Source: MGBC124762 sp048201935
GTDB lineage: Bacteria; Bacillota; Clostridia; Oscillospirales; Oscillospiraceae
Assembly: GCA_048201935.1 (NCBI GenBank)
Contig: DBFBGR010000015.1
Coordinates: 88,461 to 152,460, forward strand
Reading direction: 5' to 3'
Length of the DNA stretch: 64,000 bases
Below the pieces are notes generated by a model. It worked only from the letters and a program-made list of their open reading frames with translations. It was not told the DNA's origin and did not search any database. The position numbers and the translations under genes are program-made. Position 1 is the stretch's first letter; each line of letters begins with the position of its first letter. Below, in pieces: positions 48,527 through 56,835 of the stretch.

Positions 48527-49651
48527 TTGAAACGACGACTGGACTTCGATGTGCTACGGGTGCTTTGTATGTGCGCCGTGGTATACCTCCACACCGCCTC
48601 CAGCTCCTTTTACGACCTCTCCAACCGCCCGCTGTGGGCCATGTCCTGCCTGGTCAACGTCTTTTCCGTGCTGGCGGTGCCGCTGTTTTTTATGATGTCC
48701 GGGGCATTGGCCCTGGCCCCGGGCGCCAAGTCCGAGCCGGGCTATGTCCTTCGCCGCCGTGTGGGCAAGGTGCTGCCGCCTCTGCTGGCGTGGAGCCTTG
48801 GGTGTCTTGTCTACCTGTGGCTGCGCAAGGGTGACGCCGCCGGAGCCCTCGCAGGGCTTAAGTCCATCCTGGGTACCCCGGCCAATATGGCCTACTGGTT
48901 CCTCTACGCCCTCATTCCCATGTATCTGCTCATCCCCCTTCTGAAACCCATGGCGGACGCCCTGGACCGAAACCGCTGGCGGTACGCGTTAGGGCTTTGG
49001 CTTGTTTTGACCATTGGCCTGGCCACCGTGCGGAGTTTCTTGCCAGCGAACGCCCAGGCACTACTCACCGAGCACCCCGCCATGAATCTCAACGCCATCG
49101 GCGGCTATTTGGGCTACTTCCTGCTGGGGGCCTATCTGGACCGTCTGGAGCGGCTGCCCAGCCGCCGGGTGCTGGTCTGGGGGACCGTCGCCGCCGCTAT
49201 TCTGGCCGCCGCCCTCTGCGCCCTGGACAGCTGGCAGCAGCACACCTGGTCGGGGCGGTTCACCGACTATCTGACCCTCTTCACCGCCCTGCGGGCGGCG
49301 GGGGCATTCCTGCTGATGAAGTCCCTCTTTGGGCACAAGGAGACCAAGGGCCAGGCCCTGCGGGTCCTCTCGGGTTGCTCCTTCGCGGTGTACCTGGCCC
49401 ATCCGCTGGTGGTGATGGAGGCCAAGGAGCTGTGGTATCAATGCACTAAGCTCTACGACCCCGCCAACATCCCCCAGCAACTCTTCCTCTACGCAGCCGT
49501 GCTGGGCGTGTGCGTGCTGGGGTCGCTGGTGCTGGCCAGCGTGCCCGGCCTTTGCCGGCTGTTCACCGGCCAGAGCTTCCCTGCCGCCTGCCAAAGCGGA
49601 AACCTCTGGGCGCTGTTTAAGCGGAAATCAGGCAACGGCCAGGGGACTTGA
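48527..49651 (+). CDS. Acyltransferase 3 family membrane protein
   Basis: A 374-residue membrane protein with about ten helices. The family pattern appears in RLDFDVLRVLCMCAVVYLHT (residues 3-22, including the conserved R and H), FMMSGALALAPGAK and WFLYALIPMYLLIPLL. Such enzymes transfer acetyl or other acyl groups to envelope polysaccharides or antibiotics; the acceptor is unknown. The only start that keeps the N-terminal helix intact is TTG 48527, with a modest AAAGGCAGG upstream. Confidence 0.85.
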   Translation: MKRRLDFDVLRVLCMCAVVYLHTASSSFYDLSNRPLWAMSCLVNVFSVLAVPLFFMMSGALALAPGAKSEPGYVLRRRVGKVLPPLLAWSLGCLVYLWLRKGDAAGALAGLKSILGTPANMAYWFLYALIPMYLLIPLLKPMADALDRNRWRYALGLWLVLTIGLATVRSFLPANAQALLTEHPAMNLNAIGGYLGYFLLGAYLDRLERLPSRRVLVWGTVAAAILAAALCALDSWQQHTWSGRFTDYLTLFTALRAAGAFLLMKSLFGHKETKGQALRVLSGCSFAVYLAHPLVVMEAKELWYQCTKLYDPANIPQQLFLYAAVLGVCVLGSLVLASVPGLCRLFTGQSFPAACQSGNLWALFKRKSGNGQGT

Positions 49652-49658
49652 CAAGCAC

Positions 49659-49692
49659 ATGGGCGGGGAGCCATTTCCCCCGCCCATATTTT
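49659..49692 (+). terminator. Hairpin between the acyltransferase and ABC-F genes
   Basis: ATGGGCGGGG and CCCCGCCCAT pair, followed by ATTTTAT. It ends about 23 bases before the ABC-F start codon, so it can be a terminator or an attenuator. Confidence 0.6.
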
Positions 49693-49714
49693 ATGCTTTG
49701 TGAGGTGAAACCCT

Positions 49715-51205
49715 ATGTCTCTCATTCAAATTTCCGACCTCTCCTTTGCCTACGACGGAGGCTTAGAGCCCGTTTTTGAGCATGTCACCCTCAGTCTGGA
49801 CACCGATTGGCGGCTGGGTCTGGTGGGCCGCAACGGCAAGGGTAAGACCACCCTCCTGCGGCTGCTGGCCGGGGAGCTGCCCCCGAGTGGCGGCGGCATC
49901 CGTGCCAGCGTGGACTTCGACTACTTTCCCTTCCCCGTGGCCCATCCGGACTACCTCACCGGGGAGATATTAGAGGAGACCGCCCCGGAGGTGGAGCGGT
50001 GGCGCTTGGAAAAGGAGCTGGCCGCCCTGGAGCTGCCCGCTGACGTGCTCTACCGTCCCTTCTCCACCCTCTCCGGCGGGGAGCGCAGCCGCTGTCTGCT
50101 GGCCCTGCTCTTTTCCCGGCCGGGCCGCTTTTTGCTCATCGACGAGCCTACCAACCACCTGGACATGGCCGGGCGGGCGGTGGTGGAGCGGTATCTCCGC
50201 CGCCAAAAGGGCTTTATGCTGGTCTCCCACGACCGGGCCCTTCTGGACGGCTGCGTGGACCACATCCTGGCCATGGAGCGCAAGGGTCTCACCCTCCAGC
50301 AGGGGAACTTCTCCTCCTGGTGGGCGGACCGCCAGCGACAAGAGCGCTTTGAGCGCGGGGAAAACGAAAAGCTCCAGCGTGAGATCGCCCAATTAAGCGC
50401 CGCCGCCCGGCGGGCCGCCGGGTGGTCCCACCAGACCGAGCAGAGCAAATTCGGCCAGGCCGTCCCCGACCGGGGCTACATCGGCCACAAAAGCGCCAAG
50501 ATGATGAAGCGGGCCAAGTCCATCGCCCAGCGGCGGGAGGCGGCCGTGGAGCAAACGGCGGAGCTTCTCCACAATGTGGAGAAGACCGAGGTCCTGGAGC
50601 TGCGGCCCCTGGTCCATCCCAAGCAGCGCCTGGCCCAACTCCGCCAGGTCAGCGTGGACTACGGCGGCGGAGCCCTTTTCTCCCCGGTGGACCTCACGTT
50701 GGAGCGGGGTGGCCGCCTGGCCCTCACCGGCCCCAACGGCGCGGGCAAGTCCAGCCTTTTGAAGCTCCTGGCCGGGGAGGACGTTCCCCACACCGGGCAG
50801 GTGGACCTGGCCCCCGGCCTGGCGGTGTCCTACGTGCCCCAGGACGCGTCCTTCCTCCGTGGTCTCCCGGCTGACTACGCCCAAGACTGCGGCGTGGATG
50901 TGACCCGGTTCCTCCAGTTCCTGCGCAAGCTGGACTTTCCCCGCACGCTTTTTGACCGGGATATGTCCACTTACAGCGCCGGACAGAAAAAGAAGGTGCT
51001 CCTGGCCCGGAGCCTGTCCGAGTCCGCCCACCTCTACGTCTGGGACGAGCCGCTGAACTACATCGACGTGTTCTCCCGGATGCAGCTGGAGGCGCTGCTG
51101 CAAGACTTCCCCGCCACCCTGGTACTGGTGGAGCATGACCGGCGGTTTTTGGAGGCATTGGATATTCAGGCGGTCCCTCTTGACAATCCGGGCAAAACCG
51201 ATTAA
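49715..51205 (+). CDS. Lsa-type ABC-F ribosomal protection ATPase
   Basis: A 496-residue cytoplasmic protein with two ABC domains and no membrane part. Walker A motifs are GRNGKGKTT (about 38-46) and GPNGAGKSS (about 342-350); signatures are LSGGERSRCLLAL and YSAGQKKKVLLAR; the linker (about 190-310) is charged. SLIQISDLSFAYDGGLEPVF, RASVDFDYFPFPVAHPD and VWDEPLNYIDVFSRMQLE are characteristic of the Lsa group, which dislodges lincosamides, streptogramin A and pleuromutilins from the ribosome. Resistance here is inferred from family membership. The alaS promoter lies within its last codons. Confidence 0.88.
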   Translation: MSLIQISDLSFAYDGGLEPVFEHVTLSLDTDWRLGLVGRNGKGKTTLLRLLAGELPPSGGGIRASVDFDYFPFPVAHPDYLTGEILEETAPEVERWRLEKELAALELPADVLYRPFSTLSGGERSRCLLALLFSRPGRFLLIDEPTNHLDMAGRAVVERYLRRQKGFMLVSHDRALLDGCVDHILAMERKGLTLQQGNFSSWWADRQRQERFERGENEKLQREIAQLSAAARRAAGWSHQTEQSKFGQAVPDRGYIGHKSAKMMKRAKSIAQRREAAVEQTAELLHNVEKTEVLELRPLVHPKQRLAQLRQVSVDYGGGALFSPVDLTLERGGRLALTGPNGAGKSSLLKLLAGEDVPHTGQVDLAPGLAVSYVPQDASFLRGLPADYAQDCGVDVTRFLQFLRKLDFPRTLFDRDMSTYSAGQKKKVLLARSLSESAHLYVWDEPLNYIDVFSRMQLEALLQDFPATLVLVEHDRRFLEALDIQAVPLDNPGKTD

Positions 51206-51208
51206 AAT
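51180..51208 (+). promoter_or_regulatory. Promoter of the alaS T-box transcript
   Basis: Perfect TTGACA (51180-51185), 17-base spacer, TAAAAT (51203-51208), overlapping the 3' end of the ABC-F gene. Confidence 0.8.
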
Positions 51209-51214
51209 AGGACG

Positions 51215-51385
51215 CTGATAGGACAAACGGGCAATGACGGGCCGCCAACCCTGAGCCGCCGGCGATGAGCCGGACGCCCCATCCCCGTTACCGGATGAAA
51301 AGCGGCCCGCTTCTTCAGCGGGCAATTTGGGTGGTACCGCGGAGCAAACGCTTCGTCCCTGCAGACAGGGGCGGAGCGTTTTTTT
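51215..51385 (+). promoter_or_regulatory. Compact T-box riboswitch of alaS
   Basis: The T-box core GGGTGGTACCGCGGAG is at 51329-51344. A GCCCGC/GCGGGC stem III lies at 51305-51322. The terminator stem (51346-51361 with 51366-51381) ends in a T-run. GCC at 51244-51246, an alanine codon directly before AACCCTGAGC, is the likely specifier. Only about 115 nt separate the start site from the core, against about 200 nt in the aspS T-box, so the upper part of stem I must be reduced. Confidence 0.88.
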
Positions 51386-51433
51386 GCGGCCACACCGCTA
51401 ACAATACGAACTCATTTTTAGGAGGTAATCCCT

Positions 51434-54103
51434 ATGGCGACCAAACCCTACGGCGTAAACGAGCTGCGCGAGATGTTCCTGAAGTTCTTCGAGAGCAAGG
51501 AGCACCTCCGGTTGCCCAGCTTCTCCCTCATCCCCCAGGATGACGCTTCCCTGCTCCTCATCAACTCGGGCATGGCCCCCATGAAGCCCTACTTCACCGG
51601 GGAGAAGGAGCCCCCCCGCCACCGGGTGACCACCTGCCAGAAGTGCATCCGCACCGGCGACATCGAGAACATCGGCCACACCGCCCGCCACGGCACCTAT
51701 TTCGAGATGCTGGGCAACTTCTCCTTTGGCGACTACTTCAAGAAAGAGGCCATCCACTGGGCCTGGGAGTTTTTGACCTCCCCGGAGTGGGTGGGTCTGG
51801 ACCCCGACCGGCTCTACCCCTCCGTCTTTGAGGGCAACGAGACCACCCCCGCCGACGAGGAAGCCTTCCGCATTTGGAACGAGGAGATCGGCATCCCCAA
51901 GGAGCGCATCTTCAAGTTCGGTAAGGCGGACAACTTCTGGGAGCACGGCTCGGGGCCCTGCGGCCCCTGCTCGGAGATCTACTACGACCGGGGCGAGAAA
52001 TACGGCTGCGGTCAGCCTGGCTGCACCGTGGGCTGCGAGTGCGACCGCTATATCGAGGTCTGGAACATCGTCTTCTCCCAGTTTGACAACGATGGCAACG
52101 ACCACTACACCGAGCTCAAGCAGAAGAACATCGACACGGGCATGGGCCTGGAGCGTCTGGCGGTGGTCTGCCAGGACGTGGACAGCCTGTTTGACGTGGA
52201 CACGGTGATGAACATTACGAACAAAGTGAGCGCCATCACCGGCGCCCACTATGGCGAGACCGCCGCCAAGGACGTGTCTTTGCGGGTCATCACCGACCAC
52301 ATCCGCAGCGCCACCTTCATGATCTGCGACGGCGTGCTGCCCTCCAACGAGGGCCGGGGCTACGTCCTGCGCCGCCTGCTGCGCCGGGCCGCCCGCCACG
52401 GCAAGCTGCTGGGCGTGGACAAACCCTTTCTCTTCGAGGTCTGCGCCACCGTGGTCCAGGAAAACGGCGGCCACTATCCCGAGCTCCGTGAGCGGGAGAG
52501 CTATATCACCAAGGTCATCCGCACCGAGGAGGAGAACTTTGCCCGGACGCTGGACGGCGGCTTGAAAATTTTCAACGATATGCTCACCGAGCATCAGTCC
52601 AAGGGGGAGAAGACCTTCTCCGGGGCCGACGCCTTCAAGCTCTACGACACCTACGGCTTCCCCATCGACCTGACCATCGAGATGGTCCAGGAGCAGGGCA
52701 TGAGCGTGGATGAGGAGGGCTTCAAGGCTCTGATGGAGGAGCAGAAGGTCCGGGCCCGTAAGGCGCGCGAAGCCCTGGGCGACCTGGGCTGGGCCGGTGT
52801 GGAGTTCGGCAAGGAGGTCCCCGAGACCCAGTTCGTGGGCTACACCGAGACCGCCGTCAACGACGCTAAAGTCGTCGCTCTGGTGGTGGAAAACGAGCAG
52901 GCTGAGGAGCTGATGCCCGGGGTGGATGCTATCGTCGTTTTGGACAAGACCCCCTTCTACGCCGAGATGGGCGGCCAGGTGGGCGACCACGGCGTGATCG
53001 CCGCCGGGGAGGCCCAGTTCCAGGTCACCGACGTGCAGAAGAACAAGGGCGGCAAGTATATGCACTACGGCAAGCTGGTCCAGGGCGTTTTGAAGGTGGG
53101 CGATGCGGTCGCCGCCGCCATCGACGTGGACCGCCGCCATGCCATCATGCGCGCCCACTCCGCCACCCACCTGCTGGACGCCGCGCTGCGCCGGGTGCTG
53201 GGCGACCACGTCCACCAGGCAGGCTCACTGGTGGAGCCTGACCGGCTGCGCTTTGACTTCACCCACTTCTCCGCCATGACCCCCGAGGAGCTGGCCCAGG
53301 TGGGCTCTCTGGTCAATGGGGCCATTCTGGGCGGCCTGGATATCCGCACCGACGTGCTCCCCATCGAGGAGGCCAAGAAGCGGGGCGCGGTGGCCCTCTT
53401 TGGCGAGAAGTACGGCGACACCGTCCGGGTGGTGGACATGGGCCAGGGCTTCTCGGTGGAGTTCTGCGGCGGCACCCATCTGGACAACACCGCCAAGGCC
53501 GGGGTCTTCCACATCGACAGCGAGTTCTCCGTGGCCTCCGGCGTGCGCCGCATCGAGGCCACCACCGGCCTTCTCTCCTTGGAGACCATGAACCGCAACC
53601 AGCAACTGCTCTTCGAGGCCGCCGCCGCTTTGAAGGCCAAGCCCGGAGAGCTGCGGGAGAAGGCCCAGCAGACTATGGAGGAGATGAAGAAGCTCCACCA
53701 CGCCCTGGAGCAGTTCAAGGCCAAGGCCGCCGCGGGCGAGGCGGACAACATCCTCTTCTCCGCCCACGACGTGAAGGGCTTGAAGGTCCTCACCGCCACC
53801 GTGCCCGACGCCGACGCGGGCAAGCTGCGCCAAATGGGCGATATGCTCCGGGACAAGGACCCCAAGCTGTGCGCCGTGCTGGCCTGCGTCAACGATGGCA
53901 AGATCACCTTCCTGGCCGTCTGCGGCGACGAGGCCGTCAAGGCGGGCATCAAGGCCGGGGACATCGTCAAGCAGGTCTCCGCCATCGCCGGGGGCTCCGG
54001 CGGCGGCAAGCCCCAGTCCGCTATGGGCGGCGGAAAAGACCCCCTCATGCTGGACAACGCCCTGGCCATGGTGGACAACTACGTGTCCATGAAGCTGGGC
54101 TGA
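51434..54103 (+). CDS. alaS: Alanyl-tRNA synthetase
   Basis: An 889-residue class II synthetase. The catalytic domain holds motif 1 around INSGMAPMKPYFTGE, motif 2 RHRVTTCQKCIRTGDIENIG (about 57-76) and motif 3 DTGMGLERLAVVCQ. The editing domain has HSATHLLDAALRRVLGDHVH (about 575-594) and the second zinc/editing motif CGGTHLDNT. The C-terminal DHHA1 domain ends GGGSGG-like (AGGSGGGKPQSAMGGG). ATG 51434 follows TAGGAGGTAATCCCT. Controlled by the T-box upstream. Confidence 0.97.
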   Translation: MATKPYGVNELREMFLKFFESKEHLRLPSFSLIPQDDASLLLINSGMAPMKPYFTGEKEPPRHRVTTCQKCIRTGDIENIGHTARHGTYFEMLGNFSFGDYFKKEAIHWAWEFLTSPEWVGLDPDRLYPSVFEGNETTPADEEAFRIWNEEIGIPKERIFKFGKADNFWEHGSGPCGPCSEIYYDRGEKYGCGQPGCTVGCECDRYIEVWNIVFSQFDNDGNDHYTELKQKNIDTGMGLERLAVVCQDVDSLFDVDTVMNITNKVSAITGAHYGETAAKDVSLRVITDHIRSATFMICDGVLPSNEGRGYVLRRLLRRAARHGKLLGVDKPFLFEVCATVVQENGGHYPELRERESYITKVIRTEEENFARTLDGGLKIFNDMLTEHQSKGEKTFSGADAFKLYDTYGFPIDLTIEMVQEQGMSVDEEGFKALMEEQKVRARKAREALGDLGWAGVEFGKEVPETQFVGYTETAVNDAKVVALVVENEQAEELMPGVDAIVVLDKTPFYAEMGGQVGDHGVIAAGEAQFQVTDVQKNKGGKYMHYGKLVQGVLKVGDAVAAAIDVDRRHAIMRAHSATHLLDAALRRVLGDHVHQAGSLVEPDRLRFDFTHFSAMTPEELAQVGSLVNGAILGGLDIRTDVLPIEEAKKRGAVALFGEKYGDTVRVVDMGQGFSVEFCGGTHLDNTAKAGVFHIDSEFSVASGVRRIEATTGLLSLETMNRNQQLLFEAAAALKAKPGELREKAQQTMEEMKKLHHALEQFKAKAAAGEADNILFSAHDVKGLKVLTATVPDADAGKLRQMGDMLRDKDPKLCAVLACVNDGKITFLAVCGDEAVKAGIKAGDIVKQVSAIAGGSGGGKPQSAMGGGKDPLMLDNALAMVDNYVSMKLG

Positions 54104-54134
54104 CGCCGCCCGGCCAGCGTGGGGAGGACCGTGT

Positions 54135-55202
54135 ATGAGAAATATCATCTTAACGCTTTTGCTGCTGCTTCAGCTCTCCGGCCCCCAGGCGCCCGCCGCT
54201 CCCGCCGGTCCCATCAGCGTGGAGAACAAGGCCGTGGCCTTTATTCCCAAGGTCGCCGGCAATGCCTACTTTGAGGTCGCCAACCAGGGCGCCCAGGAGT
54301 TTGCCGAGAACTGGGGCTTCACCGTGGAATACGTCGCCTCTTACAAATACAGCGTCGCCGACCAGATCGTGGCCATCAACGACGCCATTGCCCTGGGCAC
54401 GGACGCCATCTGCATCAGCGTGGTGGACGCCGAGGGTGTGTCCGACGCACTGAAGAAGGCCGCCGACGAGGGCATGGTGGTCACTACCTGGGACTCCGAC
54501 GCTAAGGTGGAGGACCGCACCCTTATGGTCTCCGCGGGCACCCCCGAGATCTTGGGCCAGATGCTGGTGGATATGTCCGTCATGGGTCTGGAGGCCCGGG
54601 GCATTGACCCCAAAGCCGACCAGGTCAAGTACGCTTGGCACTACGCCTCCCTTCCCGACCAGAACGCCTGGCAGGCGGAGGGCGAGAAGCTCATCCAGAG
54701 CGAGTATCCCAACTGGGTCAATGTGGAGCCCTCCAACTACTACTCCCAGCAGGACGCTGAAACGTGCGTCACTGTGGGCACCGCCGTGCTGGAGGACCAT
54801 CCCGACATCGACCTGATCATCTGCCCCGACTCCACCGCCCTTCCCGGCCAGTTGGATGCCGCGATGCAGCGCGGCCTGGACAAGGACGACGTGACCATCA
54901 CCGGCTTTGCCTCCTCCAACGCCATCAAGCCCTATTGCAGCGCTGGCATGATCCACAACTGGGGCCTGTGGGACTGCAAGGTCCAGGGTGCCTTGGGCTG
55001 CTATATGGCCGCCTATATCGCCTCCGGCAATGACGTGCGGGTGGGCGACGTCATCGACGTCCCCGGTATGGGCCAGGTGGAGGTCCTGCCCAACGACTGC
55101 CTGGTCCCCGGTGCCCCTACTGCCGAAGTAAACAACGGCGTGGTGCTCCTGCCTGAGCGCATCGTCTTTACCGCCGAGAACATGAACGACTACGGCTTTT
55201 GA
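54135..55202 (+). CDS. LsrB/RhaS-like sugar or autoinducer-2 binding protein
   Basis: A 355-residue exported Peripla_BP_4 protein. It resembles LsrB along its length, including the end NNGVVLLPERIVFTAENMND. Counterparts of the Salmonella LsrB AI-2 ligands are present: K39 (AFIPK), D120 (TWDSD), D175 and Q176 (PDQN), P231 (CPDS); only Ala222 is replaced by S233. The N-terminal hydrophobic stretch has no lipobox cysteine (LLLQLSGPQ), unusual for a Gram-positive binding protein. No permease or ATPase gene is adjacent. It follows alaS by 31 bases. A rhamnose-type ligand is the alternative. Confidence 0.8.
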   Translation: MRNIILTLLLLLQLSGPQAPAAPAGPISVENKAVAFIPKVAGNAYFEVANQGAQEFAENWGFTVEYVASYKYSVADQIVAINDAIALGTDAICISVVDAEGVSDALKKAADEGMVVTTWDSDAKVEDRTLMVSAGTPEILGQMLVDMSVMGLEARGIDPKADQVKYAWHYASLPDQNAWQAEGEKLIQSEYPNWVNVEPSNYYSQQDAETCVTVGTAVLEDHPDIDLIICPDSTALPGQLDAAMQRGLDKDDVTITGFASSNAIKPYCSAGMIHNWGLWDCKVQGALGCYMAAYIASGNDVRVGDVIDVPGMGQVEVLPNDCLVPGAPTAEVNNGVVLLPERIVFTAENMNDYGF

Positions 55203-55215
55203 AAGGAGCAGTTCT

Positions 55216-55545
55216 ATGCGTATTGATTTTTCCTCTATGGAGCGCGCTACCCTGCCGGGCTTTTTGGGCGGCGAGGGGGAGCTGCGGGCCAAGATGGTGA
55301 GCGACGAGAAAAACCGCATCCTCCACGGCATCCTGCCCCCGGGCTCCTCCATCGGCTACCACAGCCACGACACCAGCAGCGAGATCATCTATATCCTCTC
55401 GGGCACAGGCAAGGTGAAGGTGGAGGACGGCGAGGAGCCGTTGAAGGCCGGGGACTGCCACTACTGCCCCAAGGGCTGTGCCCACAGCCTCATCAACGAC
55501 AGCGACGGCGACCTGGAATTCTTCGCCGTGGTGCCTCAGCAGTAA
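55216..55545 (+). CDS. Single-domain cupin protein
   Basis: A 109-residue cupin_2 barrel. The first metal motif is PPGSSIGYHSHDTSSEIIYI (about 41-60, with HxH and E) and the second is DCHYCPKGCAHSLIN (about 80-94, with H). The enzyme or sensor role is not known; similar cupins bind sugars or metabolites. It is 13 bases after the LsrB-like gene, with AAAGGAG before the ATG, so the two probably act in one pathway. Confidence 0.85.
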   Translation: MRIDFSSMERATLPGFLGGEGELRAKMVSDEKNRILHGILPPGSSIGYHSHDTSSEIIYILSGTGKVKVEDGEEPLKAGDCHYCPKGCAHSLINDSDGDLEFFAVVPQQ

Positions 55546-55547
55546 CA

Positions 55548-55582
55548 AAAAAGCGTCTGGTCAGCCGACCAGACGCTTTTTG
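55548..55582. terminator. Bidirectional terminator
   Basis: A 15-bp stem (55548-55562 with 55567-55581) between convergent genes, with T-runs on both strands. Confidence 0.9.
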
Positions 55583-55596
55583 ATACGCACGGAGCC

Positions 55597-56058
55597 TTAC
55601 ATCCTCCGCTCTAAGACCAGGTTGGACACAGCAAAGGTAACGCCGAAGAGGGCCATCATCCCCAGCACGCCCCAAAAGGCCGCCGCGCTGAAGGGTAGCA
55701 CCACAAAAAGCGCCGCCGCGCCGGCAAAGAAGCTCACGCCCCCAGCGATGGCAAAGCTCTTGTGGAGAATGGCCTGGGCGCGCTCGTCGGTGTCCTTGAT
55801 CTTGGCCTTTTGCCGGGCCTGGGGGTTTTTGAGCAGATAGGCGCACCGGATCAGGGTGATGAGCGCCCCCGCCGTCACGCCCAGCACCGCGCCGATGTAA
55901 AAGCCCTGGGCGAAGTCGGAGAGCGTACTGCCGGGCACCAAGACAAAATAGCACACCAGACCCACCACGCCTACCAAAAGCAGGGCGATGGAGGCCAGTA
56001 GCTGGTTTTTCAACCGCTGGGTGTAGTCCTTCCCGCCGATCAGCTTCAAAAGCGCCAT
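55597..56058 (-). CDS. Four-helix membrane protein of unknown function
   Basis: A 153-residue protein with four hydrophobic segments: residues 20-42, 48-70, 100-122 and 124-146. A conserved charged loop, NPQARQKAKIKDTDERAQAI (about 77-96), lies between the second and third. Small proteins of this layout with a KDxDER loop are found next to YozG-like XRE regulators in many Firmicutes. It lies 2 bases after the regulator gene and is under the same operator pair. Confidence 0.75.
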   Translation of the reverse strand: MALLKLIGGKDYTQRLKNQLLASIALLLVGVVGLVCYFVLVPGSTLSDFAQGFYIGAVLGVTAGALITLIRCAYLLKNPQARQKAKIKDTDERAQAILHKSFAIAGGVSFFAGAAALFVVLPFSAAAFWGVLGMMALFGVTFAVSNLVLERRM

Positions 56059-56060
56059 AG

Positions 56061-56258
56061 TTACTCCTCCTCAAAGATAAAGATGTCCTCGATGGTGGTT
56101 TCAAAGTACCTAGCCAGCTTGTGGGCCAGGGCCAAAGAGGCGTTATAGCGGCCATTTTCCAGAGAGATGATGGTCTGCCGCGTCACCTCCACCGCTTGGG
56201 CCAGCTCGGCCTGGGAAAGGCCCCGCTCCCGGCGGAGCTGGGCAATGTGATTGTCCAA
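56061..56258 (-). CDS. XRE family repressor (YozG-like)
   Basis: A 65-residue DNA-binding protein that is almost only a helix-turn-helix: LRRERGLSQAELAQAVEVTR (about 8-27) followed by QTIISLENGRYNASLALAHK. Start is TTG 56258, preceded by GGAGGTGG. Two matching operators (56277-56294 and 56323-56340) flank its promoter, so it most likely represses its own transcript and the downstream membrane protein gene. Confidence 0.92.
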   Translation of the reverse strand: MDNHIAQLRRERGLSQAELAQAVEVTRQTIISLENGRYNASLALAHKLARYFETTIEDIFIFEEE

Positions 56259-56276
56259 AAGACCACCTCCAAAATA

Positions 56277-56294
56277 TGTAAAGTTCGCTTTACA
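56277..56294. promoter_or_regulatory. Operator 1 of the XRE repressor
   Basis: The perfect inverted repeat TGTAAAG-TTCG-CTTTACA lies just downstream of the -10 box, around the transcript start. Confidence 0.7.
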
Positions 56295-56299
56295 TTAGG

Positions 56300-56328
56300 A
56301 GCATACCATATCCCGCCGCATATGTCAA
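56300..56328 (-). promoter_or_regulatory. Promoter of the XRE repressor operon
   Basis: On the minus strand TTGACA (56323-56328), 17-base spacer, TATGCT (56300-56305). The -35 box lies inside operator 2. Confidence 0.75.
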
Positions 56329-56340
56329 GCATGCTTTACA
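56323..56340. promoter_or_regulatory. Operator 2 of the XRE repressor
   Basis: TGTCAAG-CATG-CTTTACA, one mismatch from operator 1 in the arms, covering the -35 box. Centres are 46 bp apart. Confidence 0.65.
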
Positions 56341-56378
56341 CTTTTTCAAAAAAATTCCTTTTCCGCCTCCCCACCCCT

Positions 56379-56406
56379 TTCCAAATCCCGCGAGCTGTGA
56401 TATAAT
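56379..56406 (+). promoter_or_regulatory. Promoter of the HIT protein gene
   Basis: TTCCAA (56379-56384), 16-base spacer, perfect TATAAT (56401-56406). Confidence 0.55.
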
Positions 56407-56452
56407 TCCTTATCATATTGTCATCCACCGTGCGCCGAAAGGAGGTCCCACC

Positions 56453-56791
56453 ATGTCCGACTGCCTGTTTTGCAAGATCGCCGCCGGAGACATCCCGTCC
56501 AAAAAGGTCTACGAGGACGAGCTGTGCTACGCCTTTTACGACATCGACCCCCAGGCCCCCGTCCACTTTCTGGTCATCCCCAAGGAGCACATCCCCTCGG
56601 TGAGCCAGGTCACGGCGGACAACGCCGCTGTGGTGGGCCACATCTTCGCCGTCATCGCCCAGGTGACGCGCGAGCTGGGCCTTGAAAGCTACCGGGTGGT
56701 CTCCAACATCGGCGCCCAGGCGGGCCAGAGCGTTTTGCACCTTCACTTCCACGTGCTGGGCGGACGGGATATGACCTGGCCCCCGGGCTGA
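56453..56791 (+). CDS. HIT family nucleotide-binding hydrolase (HinT-like)
   Basis: A 112-residue purine nucleoside phosphoramidase-type protein. It starts CLFCKIAAGDIPSKKVYEDE and ends with the histidine triad SVLHLHFHVLGGRDM (about 92-106). CxxC at residues 4-7 is common in Gram-positive HinT. It cleaves AMP from phosphoramidates; the physiological substrate is not settled. ATG follows AAAGGAGG. Confidence 0.94.
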   Translation: MSDCLFCKIAAGDIPSKKVYEDELCYAFYDIDPQAPVHFLVIPKEHIPSVSQVTADNAAVVGHIFAVIAQVTRELGLESYRVVSNIGAQAGQSVLHLHFHVLGGRDMTWPPG

Positions 56792-56835
56792 GCTTGACCG
56801 CTTTGACCAGACGAGAGAGCAGAGGAGGAACTTTT

